From: Bacillota bacterium | Lineage (GTDB): Bacteria; Bacillota; Clostridia; Acetivibrionales; DTU013 | DNA: 64,000 nt | Assembly (NCBI GenBank): GCA_023418915.1 | Contig: JAEZYU010000103.1 | Location: 35,539 to 99,538 of the forward strand | Reading direction: 5' to 3' | Part shown: positions 7,728 through 16,470 of the stretch, in pieces | Layout of the letters: each line of letters starts with the position of its first letter | How positions within the stretch are numbered: the stretch's first letter is position 1 | The notes under the pieces: generated by a model | Told to the model about the DNA's origin: nothing | Seen by the model: only the letters and a program-made list of their open reading frames with translations | Database searches by the model: none | Translations under genes and position numbers: made by a program

Positions 7728-8891
7728 ATGAACAATTTTACATTTCAGAATACGACCCGGATCATATTTGGAAAAGGAACCGAAAACACTGTAGGGAGTG
7801 AAGTGAAAAAATACTCCCGAAAGGTACTGCTCCACTATGGAGGCGGCAGCATCAAAAAATCAGGTCTTTATGACAAAGTAATCAAATCACTGAAGGCTGA
7901 GGATATCGAATATGTCGAGCTTGGCGGCGTCAAACCAAATCCAAGGCTGAGCCTCATATATGAAGGAATAGACATTTGCCGGAAAAACGGGATCGAATTT
8001 ATACTTGCAGTGGGCGGCGGCAGTGTCATCGACTCAGCTAAGGGCATTGCAGCCGGGATGTGTTACGACGGAGATGTGTGGGATCTGTACACCAGGAAGG
8101 GGCAGGCTGATAAGGCGCTTCCGATAGGTGTCATACTGACGATACCGGCAGCGGGAAGTGAAAGCAGCGGTTCATCGGTAGTCACCAGGGAAGAGGGAGA
8201 GCTAAAACGCGACATAGGCTATGATTTTATCAGACCGCAGTTTGCATTGCTGAATCCCGAGGTCTGCTTCACGCTTCCGGCTTATCAGGTGGCATGCGGA
8301 GCAGCTGATATCATGGCACATATAATGGAAAGGTATTTCACCAATACTCCGAATGTCGAGCTTACCGACAGACTCAGCGAAGCAACTCTGACGACTGTAA
8401 TAAACAACGTTCCGGCTGTGCTTGCAAAGCCTAACGATTATAATGCTTTTGCTGAGATCATGTGGGCGGGAACCTTTGCGCACAACGACCTTCTGGGCAC
8501 CGGCAGGGAGCAGGACTGGGCATCTCACAACATAGAGCATGAATTGAGCGGCATATACGACATTGCCCACGGAGCCGGCCTTGCGGTGATTTTTCCTGCA
8601 TGGATGAAGTATGTTTACAAGGAAAACGTGGATCGTTTTGTACAGTTTGCGGTAAGGGTCTGGAAGGTGGAACAGGACTTCTATAATCCGGAAAAGACTG
8701 CTCTGGAGGGCATTGCAAGGACTGAGACCTTCTTTGGAAGCATCGGCTTGCCTGTCAGATTGAGTCAGGCAGGTATAAACGATGGCAGGTTTGAGGAAAT
8801 GGCAGCAAAATGCGCAGGGAGCGGAACGATAGGCGGCTTTAAAAAGCTGAACAAGGACGATATTGTCAACATATACAGGCTTGCGATATAG
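7728..8891 (+). CDS. Iron-containing alcohol dehydrogenase (butanol dehydrogenase type)
   Basis: A protein of 387 residues, normal for the BDH/YugJ branch of the iron ADH family, which reduces aldehydes such as butyraldehyde with NAD(P)H. Visible motifs are the N-terminal FQNTTRIIFGKG, the GGGSVIDSAKGIA dinucleotide-binding loop and the metal-binding region with D-I-MAH and EHELSGIYDIAHGAGLA, which supply the Asp and three His ligands. AGGAGG precedes ATG 7728. It is monocistronic with a terminator at 9000-9033. It is likely a cytoplasmic fermentative enzyme; the true substrate cannot be read from the sequence. Confidence 0.93.
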   Translation: MNNFTFQNTTRIIFGKGTENTVGSEVKKYSRKVLLHYGGGSIKKSGLYDKVIKSLKAEDIEYVELGGVKPNPRLSLIYEGIDICRKNGIEFILAVGGGSVIDSAKGIAAGMCYDGDVWDLYTRKGQADKALPIGVILTIPAAGSESSGSSVVTREEGELKRDIGYDFIRPQFALLNPEVCFTLPAYQVACGAADIMAHIMERYFTNTPNVELTDRLSEATLTTVINNVPAVLAKPNDYNAFAEIMWAGTFAHNDLLGTGREQDWASHNIEHELSGIYDIAHGAGLAVIFPAWMKYVYKENVDRFVQFAVRVWKVEQDFYNPEKTALEGIARTETFFGSIGLPVRLSQAGINDGRFEEMAAKCAGSGTIGGFKKLNKDDIVNIYRLAI

Positions 8892-8999
8892 CCGACATAT
8901 AGGGACCTGCAAATATGCAGTTCACTTAAGGCCTGCAAGGAAATGGCCGACATATACGTGCCGGCAAGGTAACCTTTCATAGGATCTCAAAATATAATG

Positions 9000-9033
9000 A
9001 TACCAGGGATTTATGTTCCCCGGTATTTTTTTT
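9000..9033 (+). terminator. Rho-independent terminator of the iron ADH gene
   Basis: ATACC(A)GGG pairs with CCC(C)GGTAT, followed by eight Ts. Confidence 0.85.
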
Positions 9034-9166
9034 GCCAGGTTTATCATGATTACCAATATTGACCGCTGAGTGAAGCGAATTGGCTCTCAGGATACGTTGG
9101 AACGGATATTATTTTAAGATGCATTGTGCATTTTTAATATGAGATAAATTGAGAGGAGATTCTATA

Positions 9167-9901
9167 ATGGGTATAAACAGTTTTTTTCTGAACACCGGTA
9201 TGTCTGCCGGCAATACAAGACCTATACTGCCGCCTTGCGCATATATACCGCCGGAAATGCCGTGTATGAGGCAGCAGAGACAATTTTCAAGGCAGCCTTA
9301 TTCGTACATGAGACTACTAAATGCGGTACCTGGTTCGCAGCCAGTTGATATTTATGCAAATAACAGCCTTATTGCATCAGGACTGCCGTATAAAGGGTTC
9401 ACCGAGTATATTCAGGTATTTCCCGCAACATACAATATATCGGTATTTGCCGCCGGGACCACTGGTCCGTCGATGCTTGACACTACAATTGAGATCCCGG
9501 TTCGATCCATCAATACTGCAGTGCTCATTGGGACACCGTCAGCGATGAGCATGAAAACGTTTTTTGAAACCGTCATTCAAATACCTCCAGGCCGGGTGTA
9601 TCTGAGGTTTGCCAATCTTGTTCCAGGTGGTCCGGACATGGACCTTGTGCTTTCAAATGGCACAGAGCTGTTTAGTGATGTTTCATACGCAATAGCAACA
9701 AATTATATTCCCATCCCTGCCGGGTCTTATATATTCTATATACAGCAGAGCGGCACTGACAGAAGCCTGCTTTATGTACCGAACATTCAGCTGCAGGAGG
9801 GAAGGTTCTATACGATATATACGGTTGGGAGCATGGACGGCAGCGTACCGCTGCAGGTACTGATTCCGCTGGACGGCAATTCATATATACAGGTGGGATG
9901 A
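9167..9901 (+). CDS. DUF4397 domain protein, probably surface or spore associated
   Basis: A protein of 244 residues. ATG 9167 is chosen because GAGGAG is correctly spaced; a TTG 18 bases earlier sits within the ribosome site. After a Pro/Arg/Gln-rich N-terminus (20-50) there are two copies of a DUF4397-like beta-rich domain: about 48-130 (YMRLLNAVPGSQPVDIY) and about 146-240 (YLRFANLVPGGPDMDLVL). The pair LLNAVPG/FANLVPG with D(I/L) two residues later is the family signature. There is no signal peptide, which favours a spore-coat or cell-associated role over secretion. It is convergent with the next gene. Confidence 0.82.
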   Translation: MGINSFFLNTGMSAGNTRPILPPCAYIPPEMPCMRQQRQFSRQPYSYMRLLNAVPGSQPVDIYANNSLIASGLPYKGFTEYIQVFPATYNISVFAAGTTGPSMLDTTIEIPVRSINTAVLIGTPSAMSMKTFFETVIQIPPGRVYLRFANLVPGGPDMDLVLSNGTELFSDVSYAIATNYIPIPAGSYIFYIQQSGTDRSLLYVPNIQLQEGRFYTIYTVGSMDGSVPLQVLIPLDGNSYIQVG

Positions 9902-9907
9902 GACAGT

Positions 9908-10687
9908 TCACTTGAAGCTGCAGTAACCCTTGAGCTTCTGTATGCTGCGGGGCAGCGCATCCTTTGAGTTGCCCCAGGGCGCATCATTATAACGGTAATC
10001 GAATTTTTTAGTGAACCATTCAAGCTCCTTTTCTATCCTGTCCAAATTTTCAAGCTGTTGCTCCAACAGCTCTGACAAGAACCTTCTGCTGTCATTGGCA
10101 TTAAGATATTTTTCTGCTGCAAGCATCAGCATTTTCAAATGGACAAGGCAAAACCCCTTTTTTTCTGAAAAGGTTTTTCTGAATTCTTCCTCTCTGGACC
10201 AAAGATACATTACCACATCAAGATATCTGTCCATTGTATATTCAAGTCTGCCGCAAATAGTGCAGTTGTTCTCAAGCTCCTCGAGCAGCTTCACAAGCCG
10301 GGAAGCCGGACCTTGTCCATTCTGCCCCTTTGATCCAAATTTACCTGCAAACGATGCAAACAGCTGACCGGAGGATTTACCACCATTTGCTGAATTGATG
10401 GTTGCTTTAGCCGCCTCCCTGAGCTTCTCAAGCTGCTCTCTTATGTGGGTGTCTGTCACAAGTCCCAGACCAAGACGGTTTTCCTGTCTGTTGTAAAGGA
10501 GCTCGAAGTGTCTTCGGCAAAAGCCCTTCTTATTTGTGTCGATCCTGCAGTCCGGTTCCATCAGCGACGGACCCAGATAATAATCGATGTACTCGTTTTC
10601 AAGCTTGCTTTCCAGGAGGCACAACGGACATTCACAATCCTCGTGGAAGGCCTCCGTCACCGGTATCGTATATATTTTTTCCTTCAT
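9908..10687 (-). CDS. DUF6062-like protein with two CxxC...C..H units
   Basis: A protein of 259 residues. It is built from two similar halves: CECPLCLLE...GFCRRHF (about 18-61) and NCTICGRLEY...GFCLVHL (about 139-185), each with a CxxC pair and a later C..H that could hold zinc. Between them lies a Gly/Ser/Gln-rich linker, and the end is a long charged helix with a WG motif. This matches a clostridial family labelled DUF6062; function is unknown. GGGGAGATG precedes ATG 10687. The stop lies 6 bases from the convergent DUF4397 gene. Confidence 0.75.
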   Translation of the reverse strand: MKEKIYTIPVTEAFHEDCECPLCLLESKLENEYIDYYLGPSLMEPDCRIDTNKKGFCRRHFELLYNRQENRLGLGLVTDTHIREQLEKLREAAKATINSANGGKSSGQLFASFAGKFGSKGQNGQGPASRLVKLLEELENNCTICGRLEYTMDRYLDVVMYLWSREEEFRKTFSEKKGFCLVHLKMLMLAAEKYLNANDSRRFLSELLEQQLENLDRIEKELEWFTKKFDYRYNDAPWGNSKDALPRSIQKLKGYCSFK

Positions 10688-10731
10688 TTGTGCCCATCTC
10701 CCCTGTGGTAATTATTTGTGCTACAATTGAC

Positions 10732-10786
10732 TAAACGAAGAAAATTTCATTTTGTTCCATGGCGTAACGAGGCGATATATGTCCAC
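10732..10786 (+). repeat. Dispersed intergenic repeat, copy E
   Basis: AACGAAGAAAATTTCATTTTG, then GTAACGAGGCGATATATGTCC. It lines up end to end with the second half of copy B (5281-5330). Confidence 0.6.
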
Positions 10787-10831
10787 ACAATTGATTATAA
10801 CATAATAAATGAATAATAACGAGGAGATGCA

Positions 10832-11716
10832 ATGTATTACAAAGGCTATGATATATATGAAGATGGGACGAGCGTCAGGATCGAAGGCGTAAGGGATTTC
10901 GACCCGGTTCATATCTTTGAATGCGGTCAGTGCTTCAGATGGTACAGAGAACCTGATGGCAGCTATACGGGAGTCGTCAGGGGAAGAGCGGCAAATGTCC
11001 GTTACTCCAACGGGGTGCTCAGGCTTGATAATGTGACAACGGACGATTTTCAGCAGATTTGGTATGATTATTTCGACCTTGGCAGGGACTATAGAGAAAT
11101 CAAGAAAGCTGTATCAACAGACACGGCCATGGAGAAAGCAGTTGAGTTTGGCGGCGGTATACGCATACTCAGGCAGGAACCATGGGAGACACTGATATCA
11201 TTTATACTGTCATCCAATAACAGGATACCGCGGATAATGAAAATAATCCTGGAGATCGCAAGACTTTTTGGAGAAAAGCTGGAATACCGGGGCAGGTTGT
11301 TTTACGGCTTCCCTGACGCACCAAGCCTTGCAGGACAAAGCCTGGAGCAGATCGCAGAATGCAGGGCCGGATACAGGTGCGGATATATCCATGAAACAGC
11401 AGCGAAGGTAACCTGTAACGGCTTTGATGCGGACAGACTCTCCGGGATGCAGACAGATGATGCACGAAATGAGCTGCTAAAGTTCAAAGGGGTCGGGAAC
11501 AAGGTAGCCGACTGTGCTCTTCTATACAGCGGTATAAAGTATGATGTATTTCCTGTAGATGTTTGGGTTAAGCGGGTTATGGAGGAGCTCTATTTAAGGA
11601 GAGAGGCCGGGTTTCCTGAAATACAGCAGTTTGCTTCTGAAAAGTTTGGTCAATATGCCGGCTTCGCCCAGCAGTACTTATTTTATTATGCAAGGGAGCA
11701 TAAAATCGGTACATAG
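10832..11716 (+). CDS. ogg: 8-oxoguanine DNA glycosylase / AP lyase (OGG1 type)
   Basis: A protein of 294 residues, base-excision repair. The N-terminal OGG domain (about 1-115) includes the GQCFRW motif, and the helix-hairpin-helix GPD domain carries FKGVGNKVADC with the catalytic Lys224 and the Asp243 of PVDVW. This is the usual arrangement of bacterial OGG enzymes, which excise 8-oxoG and cleave the strand. GAGGAG is well placed before ATG 10832. It is a single-gene unit between a dispersed repeat and a DUF3343 gene. A related 3-methyladenine glycosylase (AlkA) is less likely given the lysine. Confidence 0.92.
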   Translation: MYYKGYDIYEDGTSVRIEGVRDFDPVHIFECGQCFRWYREPDGSYTGVVRGRAANVRYSNGVLRLDNVTTDDFQQIWYDYFDLGRDYREIKKAVSTDTAMEKAVEFGGGIRILRQEPWETLISFILSSNNRIPRIMKIILEIARLFGEKLEYRGRLFYGFPDAPSLAGQSLEQIAECRAGYRCGYIHETAAKVTCNGFDADRLSGMQTDDARNELLKFKGVGNKVADCALLYSGIKYDVFPVDVWVKRVMEELYLRREAGFPEIQQFASEKFGQYAGFAQQYLFYYAREHKIGT

Positions 11717-11781
11717 ACACATTATGTGCACTCTCCAAATATGATATAGAATAATGTTCTATTAAATAGGAGAGTGAGCAT

Positions 11782-12039
11782 ATGTACGGTATTGCCATAC
11801 TGGATTCAGGCAATTATGCACTAAAGCTTTGCAGCATTCTTGAGAAAAAGGGATACGTATTTGAGGTGGTGCCAACTCCGTGCCACATAGCTAAAAGCGG
11901 CTGCGGATATTGCCTCAGGTTTCCTATCGAATATAAGGATTTGGTATTGCATCAAGCCCTGCTGAACAAGCTGGTGATCAGGGAAATATATAAAGTCGAG
12001 CCGCAGCTGATGAAGAACAACTATATCAAAATATATTGA
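11782..12039 (+). CDS. DUF3343 protein (putative Se/S carrier-like)
   Basis: An 85-residue protein with the DUF3343 pattern: an N-terminal AI(L)DSGNYALK strand-helix, the VVPTPCHIAKSGCGYCLRF segment with three cysteines, and a C-terminal IREIYKVE. The family is small and has been described as Se/S-carrier-like, because the cysteine segment resembles partners of selenium metabolism; direct proof is lacking. AGGAGAG precedes ATG 11782. A GCAGGC/GCCTGC hairpin at 12140-12160 may end its transcript. Confidence 0.85.
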   Translation: MYGIAILDSGNYALKLCSILEKKGYVFEVVPTPCHIAKSGCGYCLRFPIEYKDLVLHQALLNKLVIREIYKVEPQLMKNNYIKIY

Positions 12040-12164
12040 TGCGGCACACGGGTAATATTCCAAAAAGTTCCTTACAATGGTGTCAAATCATCTGAATGGC
12101 TAAGAAAAACAAAGACAGAATGAACTAAACAGCGCATTGCAGGCTTAATTGCGCCTGCTTGTAA

Positions 12165-12193
12165 TTGTTAATGCATAACGGTAATGATATAAT
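12165..12193 (+). promoter_or_regulatory. Promoter of the structured RNA
   Basis: TTGTTA (12165-12170), a 17-base spacer and a perfect TATAAT (12188-12193), so transcription would begin near 12200. Confidence 0.6.
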
Positions 12194-12199
12194 TTAATC

Positions 12200-12527
12200 A
12201 CAGAAAGCGATTGGCACAAAACGCCAGAATCGCAGTGAGTACGGGCTTGGAGCCTGTGACAATCAAATAACGGATCCGACCTGAAATGTTCGGATAAACC
12301 TATTATTTTGAACCTACATTCAAAATACGGGAGTCCGGAAAGTTTGAAAGCGTATACCAGGCCACAAGCTAATTCCGACATACGTCTTTAGTATGCAACG
12401 GCAGTGGAAGGTTGAAGCTCTCGGCAGGACACCCACCTAGCGCTGGGCTAGGTGTCAAAATATAGGGGAACGGCTTTTCGGGTTTAAAACGTAAGAGGAC
12501 TTGTCATCACAGACAGTCCTCTTTTTC
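12200..12527 (+). ncRNA. Unassigned structured non-coding RNA, about 330 nt
   Basis: No protein frame of note, but a dense set of hairpins on the plus strand: GCGATTGGC/GCC..ATCGC, CGGGCT/AGCCTG, ATCCGA/TCGGAT, TATTTTGAA/TTCAAAATA (9 perfect pairs), CATAC/GTATG and CACCTAGC/GCTAGGTG. The end is a classic terminator with an AGAGGACT/AGTCCTCT stem and T-run (12493-12527). It has its own promoter. I compared it from memory with RNase P, tmRNA, SRP, 6S, T-box and cobalamin RNAs and found none of their conserved blocks. It could be a member of a known clostridial RNA class, such as a raiA-like RNA, that I cannot confirm, or it could be new. Confidence 0.7.
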
Positions 12528-12750
12528 TATGTGTGCGGCATGTGTTGGTGCAGGTACAGCTGATGTATAGGGTGGCGATAGGCCGTCGTCACGTCACTGA
12601 GCACTTTGCAGGTAAAGCTTTACGGAGGAGTAATATTATGGTATTATTTAGGCAATGTTAAGATGTTAACAACTGAGAGGTCTAAAGAAACAAATACAAA
12701 AGTATTGTCGTATATTTAGACAAATGACTAAAAGGGGGATTGAGACAGTA

Positions 12751-14466
12751 ATGACAAAAAGAATGAGGTTTACCGCTTTATTATTGGCCATTATGATGGT
12801 TATTGCGCTGCATGGCGGTGTAATGGCGCAGGATGCCGCTGAAATACCGGCAGAACAGCCTCAGGTACAGGAGGCGCCAGCAACGACTCAAGAGTTGCCA
12901 GCGGAGCAGGAACAGACGATTGATCAGACTACAGTTCAGATTCCGGTTGTACAATCAGAGCAGCCCAGTGTATGGGCGCAGGAGGGTGTCAGCTGGTCGG
13001 CCATATATGGGCTTGTTTCACCGAATATGCTGGCAGACTATAGAGCCGATGTAAATCGCGCCGAATTATATGCCGCTGCATGCAACCTATATATAAGGGC
13101 AACAGGCAAGGCTATTGAACCGGTCGGGACCAGTCCGTTTACAGATGCTGACCTGCCTGGTGTAAAGGCCGCCTGCGCAATAGGAATACTTGAGGGTGAA
13201 GGCAGTTTTGAACCTGAAAAGGCAGCTACCAGAAAAGAAATGACAGAGGTCATGTATAAAGCACTTGAGGTCTCTGAACTGGATCTTAAGCTCGACAGCG
13301 CAGAGAGCAGTGCAGCTGATGCAGTGCAGTACTTTGTTTCCAATGGTCTGCTCAAGGGCAGGGGCGGTAACAATTTGTATCTGGAAGAGTCTTGCAGCAG
13401 ACAGGAATTGATGGTGTTCATGCATAGAGTGTATGAATTTACAGCCTATGAAACAGGCAACTATTCTAAAGGTTTATTCTGGAAGGCCAGTGATGAGGAC
13501 AGCACTATTTATCTGCTTGGCTCCATACATATAGCTGATCAATCACTGTACCCGCTGTCGAAAGACATTATGAATGCATTTGAGAGTTCGGACACATTAG
13601 TTCTAGAGGCCGATCTTTCCAAGCTTCAGGAGGATATGATCTATATGCAGCAGAAGATATTCTATGAAGGCGATGAAACCCTTGATCAGAATATACCGAA
13701 AGAACTGTATGACAGATTTGTTGAATTGGTCTCGCCTTTAGGACTGCAGCCGGAAATGTATAACAAGTTCAAGCCCTGGTATGCTGCCATGCTGGCTCAG
13801 AACCTGATGATCAGCAATACCGGCGATGCAGGCAGCGGCACAGAGGATGGCACAGGCGGCAACGCAGGAGATGCTGCAGGGGACGGCGCGGTCAGCGCGT
13901 ATTCCGCCAATCTTGGGATCGATATGTACTTCACCTCAAAAGCTATAAACAACAAGGCTATAACGGAAATTGAGGGACTGAAATTCCAGGTCGACATGTT
14001 TGATTCATTTTCCAATGAGATCCAGACGTGGTACCTCGAATCTACACTCGGCCCTGCAGAAAGCACCGATGACACAGGTGCATCCGACACTGGCAGTACC
14101 TCTGAGGACGCATCAGATGCAGGTGCTGATGATACGGATACTACCGGCACAAGTGCAGTTGATACAAGCAGCCAAGCGGTTTCTGCGTTTGAAGTGATGC
14201 TGTCTGCATGGGAAAATGGCGATGCCAAGCTCATCGAAGACATGGTGAAGTCAACGTATACCGATGATCCTAAAGCGGTAGAATTCAATACGACGTTCTG
14301 GAATACAAGGAATAACAATATGTATGAGAGAGCAAAGGCATTCCTTGCAGACCCTGAGAACACAACTTATTTCATCGTGGTCGGCGCAGGGCACATGGAA
14401 GGTGATACAGGTATTGTGACGCAGCTCATTGAAAATGGGTACAATGTGGAGCGCATATTGAACTGA
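12751..14466 (+). CDS. SLH-type surface protein with a TraB/GumN-like hydrolase domain
   Basis: About 571 residues from ATG 12751 (AGGGGG upstream; an earlier ATG 12724 lacks a ribosome site). A signal peptide ends VMAQ. A Gln/Pro/Glu-rich linker is followed by degenerate SLH-like repeats (NRAELYAAA, TRKEMTEVMYKAL, SRQELMVFMHRVY), then a TraB/PrgY-type domain from about 240 to the end. That domain has the GxxH motif in LLGSIHIAD, an E.D segment (VLEADLS) and the C-terminal GAGHMEGDTGIV motif, as in the TIKI/TraB metalloprotease superfamily. Two Asp/Ser/Thr/Gly-rich low-complexity inserts (near 358-380 and 448-475) interrupt the catalytic domain. It is probably a wall-anchored, metal-dependent hydrolase; the substrate is unknown. 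Confidence 0.85.
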   Translation: MTKRMRFTALLLAIMMVIALHGGVMAQDAAEIPAEQPQVQEAPATTQELPAEQEQTIDQTTVQIPVVQSEQPSVWAQEGVSWSAIYGLVSPNMLADYRADVNRAELYAAACNLYIRATGKAIEPVGTSPFTDADLPGVKAACAIGILEGEGSFEPEKAATRKEMTEVMYKALEVSELDLKLDSAESSAADAVQYFVSNGLLKGRGGNNLYLEESCSRQELMVFMHRVYEFTAYETGNYSKGLFWKASDEDSTIYLLGSIHIADQSLYPLSKDIMNAFESSDTLVLEADLSKLQEDMIYMQQKIFYEGDETLDQNIPKELYDRFVELVSPLGLQPEMYNKFKPWYAAMLAQNLMISNTGDAGSGTEDGTGGNAGDAAGDGAVSAYSANLGIDMYFTSKAINNKAITEIEGLKFQVDMFDSFSNEIQTWYLESTLGPAESTDDTGASDTGSTSEDASDAGADDTDTTGTSAVDTSSQAVSAFEVMLSAWENGDAKLIEDMVKSTYTDDPKAVEFNTTFWNTRNNNMYERAKAFLADPENTTYFIVVGAGHMEGDTGIVTQLIENGYNVERILN

Positions 14467-14536
14467 TAATAATTGAACAGTTGTCGATGAACAATACAGG
14501 GAGACGAAATCAAAAAGTAAAGGCACATAATTGAAC

Positions 14537-14582
14537 AAGATGCCGGAGGACACATGTAACGATACCTCTGGCATCTTTTTTT
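14537..14582 (+). terminator. Rho-independent terminator of the SLH-TraB gene
   Basis: AAGATGCC(G)GAGG pairs with CCTC(T)GGCATCTT, followed by a T-run. Confidence 0.88.
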
Positions 14583-14608
14583 GATCGTTTATTTGATAAA
14601 GGACTATA

Positions 14609-16300
14609 TCATCCGCCCTCTGTCCACTCTCGGGGTTCCTTCCATTCCTCCCACATCTTCATGGCCTCGGGGTCGAGATCAGGTGTGGCCTTTTTAGCGG
14701 CCGGCACACCTGAGTTTTCAGAAGGTATATGTCCGGATGATCGTTCGGCCTGTGGAACTGCCGATGTTTCAACGGAAAGCTGATCGGCAGTCGTATGATC
14801 ATGTCCGTCAGGCATACTCAAGGATGATCGTTCGGTGTGTCCGTCCGGCATGCTCACGGATGATTTTTCGTCATGTCCGTCAGGCATATTACCAGTTGGC
14901 TGTTCAACCGGTACAACCGGCTCATCAAAGAACTTCTTGCTTATGCCCGTATTATCTTTAACTATGCCGGTTTTACGCAATGGCTTGTTCAGCTGATTAA
15001 GCTTGCCTTCCAGCATATTTATTCTTATAGAGTATTTTGATAATTCCTTTGACATTGCTGAATATGCATTCATAAGCCTGGACATTTCATTTTTCGTTTC
15101 GGTCCAGCCCGTGCGGATCTCGCTTATGTTATCCTGCATTTGCTTAAAGGTGCTCAATAAAAGCTTCTTAAGATCATCTCCGGATGCAGTGCTGCTGCTG
15201 ACGGCAGCCGGAGGAAACTGTGCAAACGGCGGAGCTCCGATCATGCTGTCGGTATTGATAAAGGCCAGTCTGAATCCATTTGAAACTGTGCCGGGATATA
15301 TACCCGGGGAAAGAGAAGAAATGTCCCCGCTGCCGAAGCTCTCATCATCTGAGCCGATTGAGCCTCGCTGGATCTGGTCCTTGTAGCATACGCACTGCAG
15401 TCGGCGTCCAAGCTGGGCACCGTATCTTGCAGGCTTGCTCCAGTTTTCACCGCTGAGCGGAGCTATGTTGTAATATATTACATCATCTCTTATCCAATAT
15501 ACCGTGATCTTGTCTTCCGCCTGTAGTATCGATGCATTTTCAAAGGGGTGGATCGAGGAGTGCAGTATCGTTTCGTCCGACCAGAAGTTTTTATCGGGTG
15601 TCTTTTGCTGATATACCATTTCGAAAAGCTTTGGAGCCCGCCTTTGATAGCATAAGTGGATCGTACCGTTTGTATCGATGAGCGCATGCGGCAATTCACA
15701 GTTGCCTGTGTATTTGGTTAAAGGCGTAAAATCACTCCAGTGCCGCTGGACGGTATTGAATTTTTTATACCCGAGCTGCAGGTATTTGCCGTCATATGAC
15801 TGATAAAAGGCGTAAATATTCATGCTGCTGTCATACAACACCGAGCAGGCAATATTGCTGCCGGAAACATAATCCACTATCTTGGGTGTGCCTGGCTTGC
15901 TGCCTCTTACCAACTGATATGCAAGCATAAAAGAGTTTTCATGCTGCAATACATAAAACAGGTAGATATCTTTTTTCAACGGGGCTATGTAAAGCTGCTT
16001 ATTATAAACTGAGGGCGTCTTGCTGTTCAGGACAGGCAGTGTTTTTGCAGACTGTCCGTCCATTACAATGTAATCTATATTTCCATTGTTGTCCTGAAAC
16101 AGTATGTGGTAGACATTATCCTGATCCAGTTCCGCATAAAAGTACTGGTATACATTTTTTGCCAGTATGACGGCATCACTCCAGGCCCCGTTTCTTGTAA
16201 GCGTGCCGCAGCACAGGTTCTGCCTTAAGTCACAGTAAAAATTTCTTATCTCACCGTTTGACTGCCTAAATATGTAATGCCTGTTATGAAAATTAAACAT
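14609..16300 (-). CDS. Unknown protein: beta-propeller-like N-terminus, coiled coil and MPDGH repeats
   Basis: A protein of 563 residues with no signal peptide. Residues 1-300 are beta-rich with recurring blocks ending in Tyr/Trp-x-D/N patterns (YHILFQDNNGN, IYAFYQSYDGK, IHLCYQRR), which suggests a propeller. A helical, probably coiled-coil region follows at about 375-445. The tail holds three SMPDGH-type repeats of 12-13 residues, then an acidic/Trp-rich end (EEWKEPREW). The ribosome site before ATG 16300 is weak. I do not recognise the family; the repeat tail and lack of a signal sequence would fit a spore-coat or other self-assembling protein, but that is inference. It lies between terminators as a single unit. 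Confidence 0.75.
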   Translation of the reverse strand: MFNFHNRHYIFRQSNGEIRNFYCDLRQNLCCGTLTRNGAWSDAVILAKNVYQYFYAELDQDNVYHILFQDNNGNIDYIVMDGQSAKTLPVLNSKTPSVYNKQLYIAPLKKDIYLFYVLQHENSFMLAYQLVRGSKPGTPKIVDYVSGSNIACSVLYDSSMNIYAFYQSYDGKYLQLGYKKFNTVQRHWSDFTPLTKYTGNCELPHALIDTNGTIHLCYQRRAPKLFEMVYQQKTPDKNFWSDETILHSSIHPFENASILQAEDKITVYWIRDDVIYYNIAPLSGENWSKPARYGAQLGRRLQCVCYKDQIQRGSIGSDDESFGSGDISSLSPGIYPGTVSNGFRLAFINTDSMIGAPPFAQFPPAAVSSSTASGDDLKKLLLSTFKQMQDNISEIRTGWTETKNEMSRLMNAYSAMSKELSKYSIRINMLEGKLNQLNKPLRKTGIVKDNTGISKKFFDEPVVPVEQPTGNMPDGHDEKSSVSMPDGHTERSSLSMPDGHDHTTADQLSVETSAVPQAERSSGHIPSENSGVPAAKKATPDLDPEAMKMWEEWKEPREWTEGG

Positions 16301-16470
16301 TATCCATCACTCACATTTCAAGTATCCATTCTTATTATATATATGAGTGTGCATAAGTCTTTTATATTCATTAAGTTTTGTAATTTATCACAAAAATTTA
16401 CCAGCAACATATTATGAAAATGAGAGGGAAATCGAATAATAAATAGCTTAATGCGAAGGGGGATTTAAAT

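Noticed and set aside
12200..12527. RNase P RNA, tmRNA, SRP RNA, 6S RNA or a cobalamin riboswitch
   Set aside because: The size fits some of these, but GAGGAAAGTCC-like, tag-peptide/TTCGA-CCA, GGAAGGAAGCAG-like and B12-box blocks are all absent.
12638..12661. Seven-codon leader peptide (MVLFRQC) before the SLH-TraB gene
   Set aside because: A GGAGGAG site is present, but no attenuator structure or amino-acid run follows, so evidence is too thin.
13797..14363. A 188-codon minus-strand open frame
   Set aside because: It is the complement of the low-complexity Asp/Ser/Thr inserts of the SLH-TraB gene, with no ribosome site and no family likeness.
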